A DNA stretch of 32,640 nucleotides from contig JAUVII010000015.1 in NCBI GenBank assembly GCA_030592845.1, forward strand, positions 1-32,640, given 5' to 3'. The translations under genes were made by a program, and so were the position numbers. Below are positions 14,426 through 22,369 of the stretch, piece after piece (positions within the stretch are counted from its first letter, which is position 1; every line of letters starts with the position of its first letter). The notes below the pieces were generated by a model. The model saw only the letters and a list, made by a program, of their open reading frames with translations. It did no database searches and was not told the DNA's origin. The stretch comes from Candidatus Krumholzibacteriia bacterium. Lineage in GTDB: Bacteria > Krumholzibacteriota > Krumholzibacteriia > LZORAL124-64-63.

Positions 14426-16816
14426 ATGAAGATCTCCCATAGCCCATTTCTGCGCGCGGCAACCGTTCTCGCCCTGACCATGCTGATGGTCGGCGGAGCC
14501 ATTGGTCAGAACAATAGCGAGGACGAACCCGACGAACTCGACTGGCCCCGAAAAATCACCACCGAAAAGGGTGAAATCGTCATCTATCAGCCCCAGGTGG
14601 AAACCTTCGTTGGCGACAAGCTGGAATCACGGTCGGCCATCTCGATCAAGGTCGCGGGACAAGAGGGCATGATATTCGGGGCCATGTGGTTCGAGTCCCG
14701 CCTGGTGACCGACATGGAAACACGCCTGGCCACACTGGTGAGCACCAAGGTTACCGCGGCCAAGTTCCCGGATGTGGACCAGGCCAAAGTGGATGAGCTG
14801 AGCCGGTTCATCGAAAAGGAGATTCCCGCCTGGGATATCGTCATCTCCCTCGACCGGCTGGTGGCCTCGCTTCCTGATCACGAAGGCCAGGATGAAAACT
14901 TCGGCAGCGAGCCCCCCCGCATCTACCACCGGACCGTGCCGACGGTGCTGGTGAGCATCGAAGGCGATCACATTCTCACCGACCTGAACGGATTCGAACT
15001 GCAGTACGTGGCCAATTCGGCCTTCTTCATCGTCAAGGAAAAGACCGGATATTACCTGCGCGGCAGCGGTATGTGGTTCATCGCCGACGATATCGGCGGC
15101 CCCTGGAAAAAGACCACCGATCTTCCCGGGGAAGTAGCCAAGGTTTCGCAGAAGATCGACGAGGAGGAAGCAGCCCAGGCGAAGGAGCAGCAGGATGACG
15201 CCGCCGCCATGGAGCTGGAGGTCAACCCGGACGAACCGGATCCCGGGATTATCGTCAGCACCGTGCCGGCCGAACTGATCATCACCGATGGCGAGCCCGA
15301 CTTCGCCACGGTCGAAGACACTCAGATTCTCTACCTTAAAAATACCGAAAACGACGTCCTGATGGACATCTCCAGCCAGATGTACTACGCCCTTTTCTCG
15401 GGTCGTTGGTACCGGTCCCCCGCGTTGCAAAGCGACACATGGGAGTTCGTGGAATTCGAGGATCTGCCTGCGGATTTCCAGAAGATCCCCGCGGGATCCG
15501 ATATGGCCAACATTCTGGGCAGCGTGCCCGGAACCGTCGAATCTCGTGAAGCCATCCTCGAAACGCAGATCCCCCAGACAGCTGAGGTCGACCGCAAGAC
15601 AGCCACGACCGAGGTGACCTACGACGGCGACCCCCAGTTCGAGGCCTGCGGCAATGACGTCGCCTACGCCCTGAATACCGAATCATCAGTGCTGTTGATC
15701 GACAAGAAATACTACTGCGTCGACAACGCCATCTGGTTCGTCGCCGATGGACCGACGGGCCCCTGGCAGGTGGCCACCGAGGTGCCTGCCGTGGTCCAGG
15801 ATCTTCCCCCGGATTGTCCCGTCTACAACGTCAAATACGTCTACATCTACGAGTCGACACCCGAGGTGGTCTACATGGGCTACACCTCCGGTTATTATGG
15901 ATCCTACGTGTGGGGCCCCTGCGTGGTCTACGGAACCGGGTGGTACTACAATCCCTGGTGGGGATCCTACTATTACCCCCGCCCCGTCACTTACGGGTAC
16001 GGCGTTCATTACAACCCCTACTCCGGCTGGGGTTTCTCATTCGGAGTCAGCTACGGCTGGCTGACCATCGGCGTGGGCTGGGGCCGGCCCTACTACGGTT
16101 GCTGGGGAGCCGGCGGCTACCGCTACGGTTACCGGCGCGGCTATTGGCATGGCTATAATCGAGGGTACCGTCATGGATACCGCCACGGCGCGGCCCGCGG
16201 CTATCGGGCCGGCTACCGTGCGGGCCAGCACAACAGCAACCGCAACGCCTACCGCAACCGCGGCAATGGAGTAAAACGCACCGGCGATGTCCGGCGGGAT
16301 TCGGGCGGAAAGCGTCCGTCGACTTCCGTGGGGGGCAAGAACAACGTCTACGCCGACCGCAACGGCGATGTCTACCGGGACAAGGACGGCAGCTGGGAAA
16401 AAAGGGAAGACGGCAAGTGGTCGGAGGATCGCAACAAAGACGGGGACCGGGGTGATAGGGACAAGGGAACACGCGACCAGGCCGATCGGGACAAAGGAAC
16501 GCGGGACCAGGCCGATCGCGATAAAGGGACGCGGGACCAGGCCGATCGGGACAAGGGAACGCGGGATCAGGCCGATCGGGACAAAGGAACCAGGGACCAG
16601 GGTTCACGTGATCAGGGAACTCGGGACCAGGGATCACGCGACAAGAGCCGCGACCAGCAGGCGGACCGAAGCAGTCGCGACCAGAGCCGCGACCAGCAGA
16701 TGGACCGGGACCGCAGCAGCCGTGACCGCGGCGCCCAGCGGCAGCAGCAATCGCCCAGCCGTGGCGGTGGTGGTGGATCACGTCGTGGCGGCGGCGGTGG
16801 CGGAAGGCGCAGGTAG
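14426..16816 (+). CDS. Secreted repeat protein with three 'GRWF..GPW' modules and a charged tandem-repeat tail
   Basis: 796 residues with a signal peptide (ending GGAIG-QNN) and GAAGGAAG before the ATG. After a ~130-residue N-terminal region there are three related modules, each with a displayed strand, a 'YY...G.WF.A' motif and 'GPW' then a proline: YYLRGSGMWFIADDIGGPW, YYALFSGRWYRSPALQSDTW, YYCVDNAIWFVADGPTGPW. Proteins with this repeat are often labelled carbohydrate-binding family V/XII-like, but I would not assert a ligand. A Gly/Tyr/Trp-rich stretch (~480-600) turns Arg/His-rich, and the C-terminus holds RDKGTRDQAD decapeptides and a Gly/Arg tail. Such a low-complexity, basic tail could bind nucleic acid or polysaccharide. 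No enzyme motif is visible. Confidence 0.8.
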   Translation: MKISHSPFLRAATVLALTMLMVGGAIGQNNSEDEPDELDWPRKITTEKGEIVIYQPQVETFVGDKLESRSAISIKVAGQEGMIFGAMWFESRLVTDMETRLATLVSTKVTAAKFPDVDQAKVDELSRFIEKEIPAWDIVISLDRLVASLPDHEGQDENFGSEPPRIYHRTVPTVLVSIEGDHILTDLNGFELQYVANSAFFIVKEKTGYYLRGSGMWFIADDIGGPWKKTTDLPGEVAKVSQKIDEEEAAQAKEQQDDAAAMELEVNPDEPDPGIIVSTVPAELIITDGEPDFATVEDTQILYLKNTENDVLMDISSQMYYALFSGRWYRSPALQSDTWEFVEFEDLPADFQKIPAGSDMANILGSVPGTVESREAILETQIPQTAEVDRKTATTEVTYDGDPQFEACGNDVAYALNTESSVLLIDKKYYCVDNAIWFVADGPTGPWQVATEVPAVVQDLPPDCPVYNVKYVYIYESTPEVVYMGYTSGYYGSYVWGPCVVYGTGWYYNPWWGSYYYPRPVTYGYGVHYNPYSGWGFSFGVSYGWLTIGVGWGRPYYGCWGAGGYRYGYRRGYWHGYNRGYRHGYRHGAARGYRAGYRAGQHNSNRNAYRNRGNGVKRTGDVRRDSGGKRPSTSVGGKNNVYADRNGDVYRDKDGSWEKREDGKWSEDRNKDGDRGDRDKGTRDQADRDKGTRDQADRDKGTRDQADRDKGTRDQADRDKGTRDQGSRDQGTRDQGSRDKSRDQQADRSSRDQSRDQQMDRDRSSRDRGAQRQQQSPSRGGGGGSRRGGGGGGRRR
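16460..16639 (+). repeat. 30-bp in-frame tandem repeat
   Basis: Four well-conserved 30-base units start at 16460, 16490, 16520 and 16550 (GACAAGGGAACGCGGGACCAGGCCGATCGG-like), each coding for D-K-G-T-R-D-Q-A-D-R, followed by two diverged units at 16580 and 16610 (R-D-Q-G-S). Third-position differences between units show the repeat is not freshly expanded. Confidence 0.9.
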
Positions 16817-16821
16817 GGCGC

Positions 16822-17742
16822 CTACCCTGAACTACGTTGCTTGCTGCTGCCTTCCCGGCTCTGCAGCAGCAAGCCGCCCACGATAAAAACCAGCCCGACG
16901 ATCGTGGCGGGCACCACGTGTTCGCCCAGCACGAAGTGGATGAACACCAGCGACAAGAACGGCGCCAGGAAAATAAGGTTGGCGATGCGCGCGGTTGAAG
17001 TGGTCAGCCGCAGCGCCGTCAGCCACAAAACGAAGGTGAAGCCCATCTCGAAGGCCCCGACGTAGGCGCCGCCCAGCACACCCTCCCATCCAATACGCAA
17101 ATCCGAAAACACCAAAACCGCTCCGGTCACGAAGGGCAGCGCGAAAGCGAAGCCCAGGAACAATCCAACCACCGGATCGAGATCGCTTTTCGTATTACCG
17201 ATCCAGTAAAGGGCCCAGATCAATGTCGAGCCCAGAGCCAGGGCCACGCCCAATGGATCGGCCACCTTGAAACCGGCCAGATCTCCCCCGGTCGCCAATA
17301 CCACCACTCCGAAATAGCAGATCACTCCCGCCAGCCCGTGCCGCCAGCCGACCCTCTGTCCCAACAAAGGAACCGCAAGCCAGGACAAGGTCAGCGCCCA
17401 GGTGAAGTTCAAAGGCTGGGCCACCTGTGCGGGCAGCAGGTCGTAGGCCTTGAACAGAACCAGGTAGTAGATGAATGGATTGAGCAGGCCCAGACCGAAG
17501 GCCACCCGGTACTGGCGACGGGTGGCGCAGAGCAGAAGATGCGTCTTGCCCTGGACGGCAAGCACCAACCCCAGGGAAACCAGGGAAAAAGCACAGGCCA
17601 AAAACAGTAACTGGAAATGGTCGAGATGCCGCAGCGCCAGCTTGAAGGCGGTGGCCACGGTGGACCAGGCAAGGACTGCCGTAAGACCGAGCAGCGTGGC
17701 TTTGCGTTGGGAATTCACCTGTTTCCGGCTTCCTTGCCCCAT
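16822..17742 (-). CDS. EamA family (DMT superfamily) exporter
   Basis: 306 residues from the ATG at 17742, the usual length for ten-segment EamA transporters. The track ORF begins 68 codons earlier, but that extension is poor in hydrophobic sequence and lacks a good SD. Two EamA repeats can be seen: ATLLGLTAVLAWSTVATAFKLALRHLDHFQLLFLA opens the first and VALALGSTLIWALYWIGNTKSDLDPVVGLFLGFAF opens the second; conserved loop residues such as LNFTWALTLSW and IANLIFLAPFLSLVFIHFVLGE are present. It probably exports small metabolites (amino acids, purines or similar) across the inner membrane. Substrate unknown. SD before 17742 is weak. It is convergent with the preceding secreted protein and divergent from the next gene. 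Confidence 0.92.
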   Translation of the reverse strand: MGQGSRKQVNSQRKATLLGLTAVLAWSTVATAFKLALRHLDHFQLLFLACAFSLVSLGLVLAVQGKTHLLLCATRRQYRVAFGLGLLNPFIYYLVLFKAYDLLPAQVAQPLNFTWALTLSWLAVPLLGQRVGWRHGLAGVICYFGVVVLATGGDLAGFKVADPLGVALALGSTLIWALYWIGNTKSDLDPVVGLFLGFAFALPFVTGAVLVFSDLRIGWEGVLGGAYVGAFEMGFTFVLWLTALRLTTSTARIANLIFLAPFLSLVFIHFVLGEHVVPATIVGLVFIVGGLLLQSREGSSKQRSSG

Positions 17743-17961
17743 TTGCTTGGTGTTAAGGAATTTGTTATCAATCCGTTGTATTTCAGGAGTGCCCCCGGGG
17801 CCACTTTTTCGCAATGATATTTTATATCCATGCGTATGTCTCCATCCCGATTTTTCCGGGCTGGTGAATAGAGCCCCCGTCGATTTCAAATCGGACTCGA
17901 GATTGTTGGACTTGGGCCCTGAATAACCATTATTATTACCATTCACTTAAGGAGAAGTACA
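17743..17961. other. Divergent intergenic region between the EamA and barrel genes
   Basis: About 220 bases. It contains a hairpin GTC-GATTT-C-AAATC-G-GAC near 17879-17896 and, on the plus strand, TTGGAC (17906) with TATTAT (17931) at 19-base spacing, a possible promoter for the barrel gene. AAGGAG then precedes the ATG at 17962. I see no tRNA or small gene in it. Confidence 0.4.
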
Positions 17962-18999
17962 ATGTCCTTGGTTTTGCGTCTAATTGTCATCTGCCTAATC
18001 CTGATCAGCGCCTCACCTGTTGCTGCGGCTGGTTTTTCCCAGGTCGGCACGTACTCCTTCGCGTGGGAAGGCGTATTCACTTCGGGGCGGCTTTCGACCC
18101 TTGGGGGCAGCGACCTCGCCGACAGAAGTCCCGCCACCCTGCTGGTCAACCCCTCACCTCTGAGCACGGGATCCGGTGTCGGGTTGAGCTATGATCACGC
18201 AGACTATATTTATTCAACAATCGTTTCAGATATCCAATTCCATACCTACGCCGGCACCGCCGGGTGGAACAACTTGCGCCTGAACTTCGCGAGGCAGGAT
18301 TACGTTCTCGAATCGGAATACATACGCACGGCGTACAATCCCGAAGGAACCGGGGAAACGTTTGATATCCGCGACCGGATGACCGTCATCGGGGTGAGCT
18401 ACGATCTGGGGACCGCCCTGTTCGGGAAACCTTCCTTCCGTTGGACAGTCGGAGCCGCCTGGCGCGGTTATTCGAGAATTTTTGCGGATTTGGATGCGGA
18501 TGCCAACTCCTGGGACCTGGGCACCACCTTAAGTTGGCGCGCGGAGTACAAGGGTGGCTGGACAGGCCTGACCGGAGCCGTCTCCTGGCAGAACTTTACC
18601 GACGCGACCTTCACCGTTGATGAACACCAGGCTTTATTGCCCCGCCCCTTGCGAACGGGTCTGACCATGGAAACAGCCTTCGGTCGGGCAGGTCACTCTG
18701 GTGATCTCTTCAAGTTCCTGATGGCCTTTACACGGACCTCCCGATTGGGCGACACCTACCGACCTGATGCAGATCATGTCGGCCTGGAGGCCCTTTTTCT
18801 CGATGCCCTGGCACTGCGATATGGCCACAGCACACAGGTCACCGGCGGTATTGGAAGTTGGGGTATCGGGGTCATCCTGGACGGACGGCTTCTGGGGCCC
18901 GTAACAGTGGAGTTGGACTGGGGAGAGATGAGTTTCGATAATCCAACGTTTACCGGGGACAAGACCATTTGGGGCGCGCGGGCGCGGTACAGCTTCTGA
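17962..18999 (+). CDS. Outer-membrane beta-barrel protein (PorV/PorQ-like)
   Basis: 345 residues with a signal peptide (LRLIVICLILISASPVAAA) and AAGGAG 7 bases before the ATG. The mature start, GGSDLADRSPATLLVNPSPLSTGSGVGLSYDHADYIYSTIVSD, resembles the opening of PorV/PorQ/UPF0164-type barrels, where an 'xPaa...NPA.L' segment leads into the first strands. Amphipathic strands follow to the end, and the last residue is Phe (WGARARYSF), the usual outer-membrane barrel terminus. PorV-like proteins serve type IX secretion in Bacteroidetes; here three secreted proteins in the window carry T9SS-like C-terminal modules, so a link is possible but unproven. It could equally be a simple transport or scaffold barrel. 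Confidence 0.75.
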   Translation: MSLVLRLIVICLILISASPVAAAGFSQVGTYSFAWEGVFTSGRLSTLGGSDLADRSPATLLVNPSPLSTGSGVGLSYDHADYIYSTIVSDIQFHTYAGTAGWNNLRLNFARQDYVLESEYIRTAYNPEGTGETFDIRDRMTVIGVSYDLGTALFGKPSFRWTVGAAWRGYSRIFADLDADANSWDLGTTLSWRAEYKGGWTGLTGAVSWQNFTDATFTVDEHQALLPRPLRTGLTMETAFGRAGHSGDLFKFLMAFTRTSRLGDTYRPDADHVGLEALFLDALALRYGHSTQVTGGIGSWGIGVILDGRLLGPVTVELDWGEMSFDNPTFTGDKTIWGARARYSF

Positions 19000-19017
19000 T
19001 TCAAAAACAGGCCCCGG

Positions 19018-21168
19018 CTACTCCACCGCAATCGGATACCCCGCCGCCTCCCAAGCCAGCATTCCACCCTTCAAATTGAAGGTCTCAGTATACCCAAGAT
19101 CCTGCATGATGTGCACGGCCAGGGATCCGCGCCGACCGATCCGGCTGACGAAGATCACCGGACTTTCCTTGGGCAACCCGGTGCCCTCGGCCGACAGGCG
19201 CCGCAACGGCAAGGAAAAGGAACGATGGATGTGCCAGTTGCGGTACTCCGCCGGTTCGCCCACGTCGATCACGATCACGCCGCCGGCCTCATCGTCCATC
19301 ATTTTTTTCACCTGGCTGGGCGCCAGTTCTTCGATGACGTGGGGCATGATTTCAGCCACGCCCGGCAACTGCGGCTGATCCGTATACTTGGGCAGGGCCT
19401 GGCACTCGCCGAACACCCGCTCCTTGCACGAATAGATACAGAAGCCGGGATGCAGCACCTTGTGGAAGAGGTGGCTGATCGCGTTGTCGATATCCAGGAT
19501 GTTCTCCGCCCCGATCATCCGGTCGAAACCGTACAGGCCGACCATGTGGCGCACCGCCGGCCGGACGCCCTCAAGGAAAACATCCCCCCCGCGCTTGCGG
19601 TAGCGTTTGACCACGCTCTCGAGCATGTGGATGCCGCTGACATCGCAGTGGTCGACCATGTGCATCCGCAGCAGCAGGTATTGTTGGCTGGGGTTCGCGT
19701 CCTGGTTGGCGCGCAGTGCCTCTTCCACATGATGGACCGCGCCGAAGTAGAGCGAGCCTTCGATCTCGATCACTCCGAGCTGGGGACAAACCGTTTCGTC
19801 CCGGGCGCGGATGAAATGACGGAAGTTTTCGTCGGGCACCACCGAGTGAACGCCGGGCGTCGAACTCTTGATCAGGTAACGCGCGAAGGAAACCAGCATA
19901 CCCGCCAGCACCGCGAATTCCAGGGGCAGGAAAATCGTGGTCCCAAAAGTGGCGATCAGGATGGAGGAATCGCCCTTGCTGGAGCGAAGGATGCGCCGCA
20001 TCTCCCCGCGGTCGATCATACCCCATGCCGTCATCAGCAACACGCCCGCCAGGGCCGGACGAGGCAGATAGGCGGTCAACGGAGCCAGCAGCAGCACTGC
20101 CAACATCAACCAGATACCTGAAAACACGCTCGCCAGCTGAGTGCGGCCGCCGGAATTGTAGTTCACGGTGGTGCGGGTGAACGATCCCGAAACGGCGTAA
20201 CCGGACAGGAAACCCGTCGCGATGCTTGCCAAGCCCTGGCCCACGAACTCCTGGTTGCTGTCCAACCGCTGGCCGCTCTGGGCGGCGATGCTGCGCGCGA
20301 TGGCCACGGCCTCCACCAGTCCGATGGCCGTCACCGCCACCGCGCCGGGGGTCAGTTTCCAGATCAGGTCGAAATCCAGGATCGGCAAATCGGTCAGTGG
20401 CGGCAGTGAGCGAGGGATCGCGCCGAGCACCTGCACGCCTTGCTCGTCCAAACGGAAAATGGCGGTCGCCGCGGCCGTCGCAACCATGGCCACCAGTGCC
20501 GCCGGCAGGGTGGGATTGATCCGCCGGCACAGAATGATCAATACGATCGCCCCGACCCCCAGGCCCAGGCTCATCAGGTGGGTCTGGTCCCCGTGGATCA
20601 ACAGGTCCTTTACGGTTTCACCGAGTCTGGGATTGCTGGGAATGTCCAACCGCAAAAGATGCCGCAGCTGATTGAAGCTGATGAGAATGCCCGCGCCCGC
20701 CGTGAAACCCAGGACGACGCTGTCGGCCACGAAGTTCACCAGCACACCCCAGCGCAGCAGGCCCATCACCATTTTCAGGACGCCGACGATGATCGACATA
20801 TAGCCCGCGGCCACCAGGAATTCAGGACTGCCCGGAGTGGCCACCGACAACAGGGAAGCCAGCACCAGAAGGCTGGTGGCGTTGGTGGGACCGGTGTGGA
20901 GATGCCGGGAACAACCCCATAGCGCACCCACGACCGCCGCCACGATAGCCGCGTAAAGTCCCATCTGGGGGGGCAGCTCCGCGATCATGGCGTAAGCGAT
21001 GGCCTGGGGCAGCAGCACCACGGCCACGGTAAGGCCCGCTATGATATCGGGCCGCAGATTCTCGCCTGAATACCCTCGGATTACTTTTGAAGGGTACAGG
21101 AAAAAGACCGATTCCTCGGTTGCCCAGCGGCGCAGATCCTTCAGCCGTGATGTCTTGCTTTTGCTCAC
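19018..21168 (-). CDS. SulP-family anion transporter fused to STAS and a degenerate rhodanese domain
   Basis: 716 residues. Residues ~30-430 are a SulP (SLC26-like) transporter: NLRPDIIAGLTVAVVLLPQAIAYAMIA, the signature GLYAAIVAAVVGALWGCSRHLHTGPTNATSL, and SGSFTRTTVNYNSGGRTQLAS. A STAS domain follows (~450-560, GVIEIEGSLYFGAVHHVEE...DVSGIHMLE), then a Cys-rich linker (CIYSCKERVFGECQ) and a rhodanese-like domain (~600-716, VIDVGEPAEYRNWHIHRSFSLPL). In the rhodanese loop the catalytic Cys is Ser675 (FVSRIGRRGS), so sulfur transfer is not expected. Substrate may be sulfate, bicarbonate or another anion. The start is GTG, overlapping the GlpX-like stop by 4 bases (GTGA), so the two are coupled. 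Confidence 0.93.
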   Translation of the reverse strand: MSKSKTSRLKDLRRWATEESVFFLYPSKVIRGYSGENLRPDIIAGLTVAVVLLPQAIAYAMIAELPPQMGLYAAIVAAVVGALWGCSRHLHTGPTNATSLLVLASLLSVATPGSPEFLVAAGYMSIIVGVLKMVMGLLRWGVLVNFVADSVVLGFTAGAGILISFNQLRHLLRLDIPSNPRLGETVKDLLIHGDQTHLMSLGLGVGAIVLIILCRRINPTLPAALVAMVATAAATAIFRLDEQGVQVLGAIPRSLPPLTDLPILDFDLIWKLTPGAVAVTAIGLVEAVAIARSIAAQSGQRLDSNQEFVGQGLASIATGFLSGYAVSGSFTRTTVNYNSGGRTQLASVFSGIWLMLAVLLLAPLTAYLPRPALAGVLLMTAWGMIDRGEMRRILRSSKGDSSILIATFGTTIFLPLEFAVLAGMLVSFARYLIKSSTPGVHSVVPDENFRHFIRARDETVCPQLGVIEIEGSLYFGAVHHVEEALRANQDANPSQQYLLLRMHMVDHCDVSGIHMLESVVKRYRKRGGDVFLEGVRPAVRHMVGLYGFDRMIGAENILDIDNAISHLFHKVLHPGFCIYSCKERVFGECQALPKYTDQPQLPGVAEIMPHVIEELAPSQVKKMMDDEAGGVIVIDVGEPAEYRNWHIHRSFSLPLRRLSAEGTGLPKESPVIFVSRIGRRGSLAVHIMQDLGYTETFNLKGGMLAWEAAGYPIAVE

Positions 21169-22160
21169 TTGGCCCGGTGTTCCGTTTGGATGATTCTCCG
21201 GGTGCCCGTTTCGTACCGGAGCACCATGGATTCAGTGTCAACCTTGTCGCCGTGATACCTGACGCCGTGCAGAACGAGGCCATCGGTAATGCCGGTGGCG
21301 GAAAAATAAACTTCGTCACCCTGGACCATGTCGTTGCAGCGTAGAATGCGCTCCAGATCCACGCCGCCATCCAGGCAGGCCTGCCGTTCGTTCTGCGATT
21401 GGGGAGCGACCCGCCCCAGCATGGACCCGCCCAGCGCCTTGACCGCGCAGGCGGCCATCAGCCCCTCGGCCGCGCCGCCGATGCCCATCATGATGTCGAC
21501 AGGCGCGTTGACGTCGGCGGCCAAAAGGGCTCCGGCAATGTCGCCTCCGCTGCGCAGATATACCCGCGCGCCGGCCTGGCGGATATCATGAATCAGCTGC
21601 TTGTGCCGCGGGCGGTCCACCATGAAAACAACCACATCGTTGACATCCTTGCCCTTGGCCCGGGCCACCGTGGCCAGGGTCCAGCCCGGCGGGGCGTCCA
21701 GGGCTTCGGGTCCGATGGACTCGGCCACCTCCCGGTCGACGACCAGTTTGTCCATGTAGACGGCGGGACCAGGCCTCCACAGAGCGCCCGGCGGCGCGAA
21801 CGCGGCCACAGCCAGGGCGCCTGATTTCCCGTCGGCCACCAGGCCGGCGCCATCGATGGCGTTCACTTCGACATCAAGCTCGGGGCCCTTGCCCGTGCCC
21901 ACGTTGCTCTGGCTGTCCAGCGGCGAGTGTCCCCCGATGCGGCCTTCTTCCCCGCAGATGATCTGCCCTTTCATGGGCAGAAGGTCCAGGGCGGCCGCCA
22001 TGGCGTCCTGCGCCGCGTGGTCGGCCCCGTGGCGGTCGGCCAGACCCATGAAACGGCCGGCGGCAAGAGCCGCCGCTTCGGTGGCGCGGACCAGGTCCAG
22101 TCCCGGGTGCGGTGGAAGAACGCTTTTGCCGGATTTATTGCTTGAGGGATAATCGATCAT
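21165..22160 (-). CDS. GlpX-like class II fructose-1,6-bisphosphatase homologue with altered metal site
   Basis: 331 residues, the normal length of GlpX. Shared motifs: ATEAAALAAGRFMGLADRHGADHAAQDAM, ICGEEGRIG, PELDVEVNAIDGAGLVADGKSGALAV, VYMDKLVV, the DRPRHKQLIHDIRQAGARVYL segment, SGGDIAGALLA, GIGGAAEG and VYFSATGITDG. Classical GlpX dephosphorylates fructose-1,6-bisphosphate in gluconeogenesis. The metal-binding D-P-I-E-G-T of E. coli GlpX (Asp85, Glu88, Thr90) is N-A-I-D-G-A here (Asn100, Asp103, Ala105), while the residues matching Asp33 and Glu57 (Asp47, Glu71) remain. Activity or substrate may therefore differ. AAGGGG lies before the ATG. It is the first gene of the unit with the SulP fusion. 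Confidence 0.88.
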   Translation of the reverse strand: MIDYPSSNKSGKSVLPPHPGLDLVRATEAAALAAGRFMGLADRHGADHAAQDAMAAALDLLPMKGQIICGEEGRIGGHSPLDSQSNVGTGKGPELDVEVNAIDGAGLVADGKSGALAVAAFAPPGALWRPGPAVYMDKLVVDREVAESIGPEALDAPPGWTLATVARAKGKDVNDVVVFMVDRPRHKQLIHDIRQAGARVYLRSGGDIAGALLAADVNAPVDIMMGIGGAAEGLMAACAVKALGGSMLGRVAPQSQNERQACLDGGVDLERILRCNDMVQGDEVYFSATGITDGLVLHGVRYHGDKVDTESMVLRYETGTRRIIQTEHRAK

Positions 22161-22369
22161 GACGGGCCCCTTTTCGGGTGAGGTTCATATGGGTCCATCA
22201 TACGGGCGACGGGAAGGAGCGTCAGCAAAAACCGGAGAGTTGCCCGGAATTAGAGGTGAATCCGGGTTCAGCGCCGCAGAATTGACCAAACGCCTATTAA
22301 TATGATAGGATTACTCGTCTATTATTGGATCGTATCGAATATTGATTCCCTGAACCCGGAGCTGGTCCC
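22161..22369. promoter_or_regulatory. Divergent intergenic region with possible promoter for the BNR/FG-GAP gene
   Basis: About 210 bases between glpX-like (-) and the secreted repeat protein (+). On the plus strand TTGACC (22282-22287) and TAGGAT (22306-22311) stand 18 bases apart in an AT-rich stretch about 60 bases before the ATG. The match to sigma70 boxes is partial. No other element is evident. Confidence 0.3.

Noticed and set aside
16460-16639. CRISPR array
   Set aside because: The repeats are contiguous 30-bp coding units without spacers, inside an ORF.
17879-17896. tRNA-like T-arm sequence GATTTCAAATC
   Set aside because: It is only an isolated short inverted repeat; no cloverleaf surrounds it.
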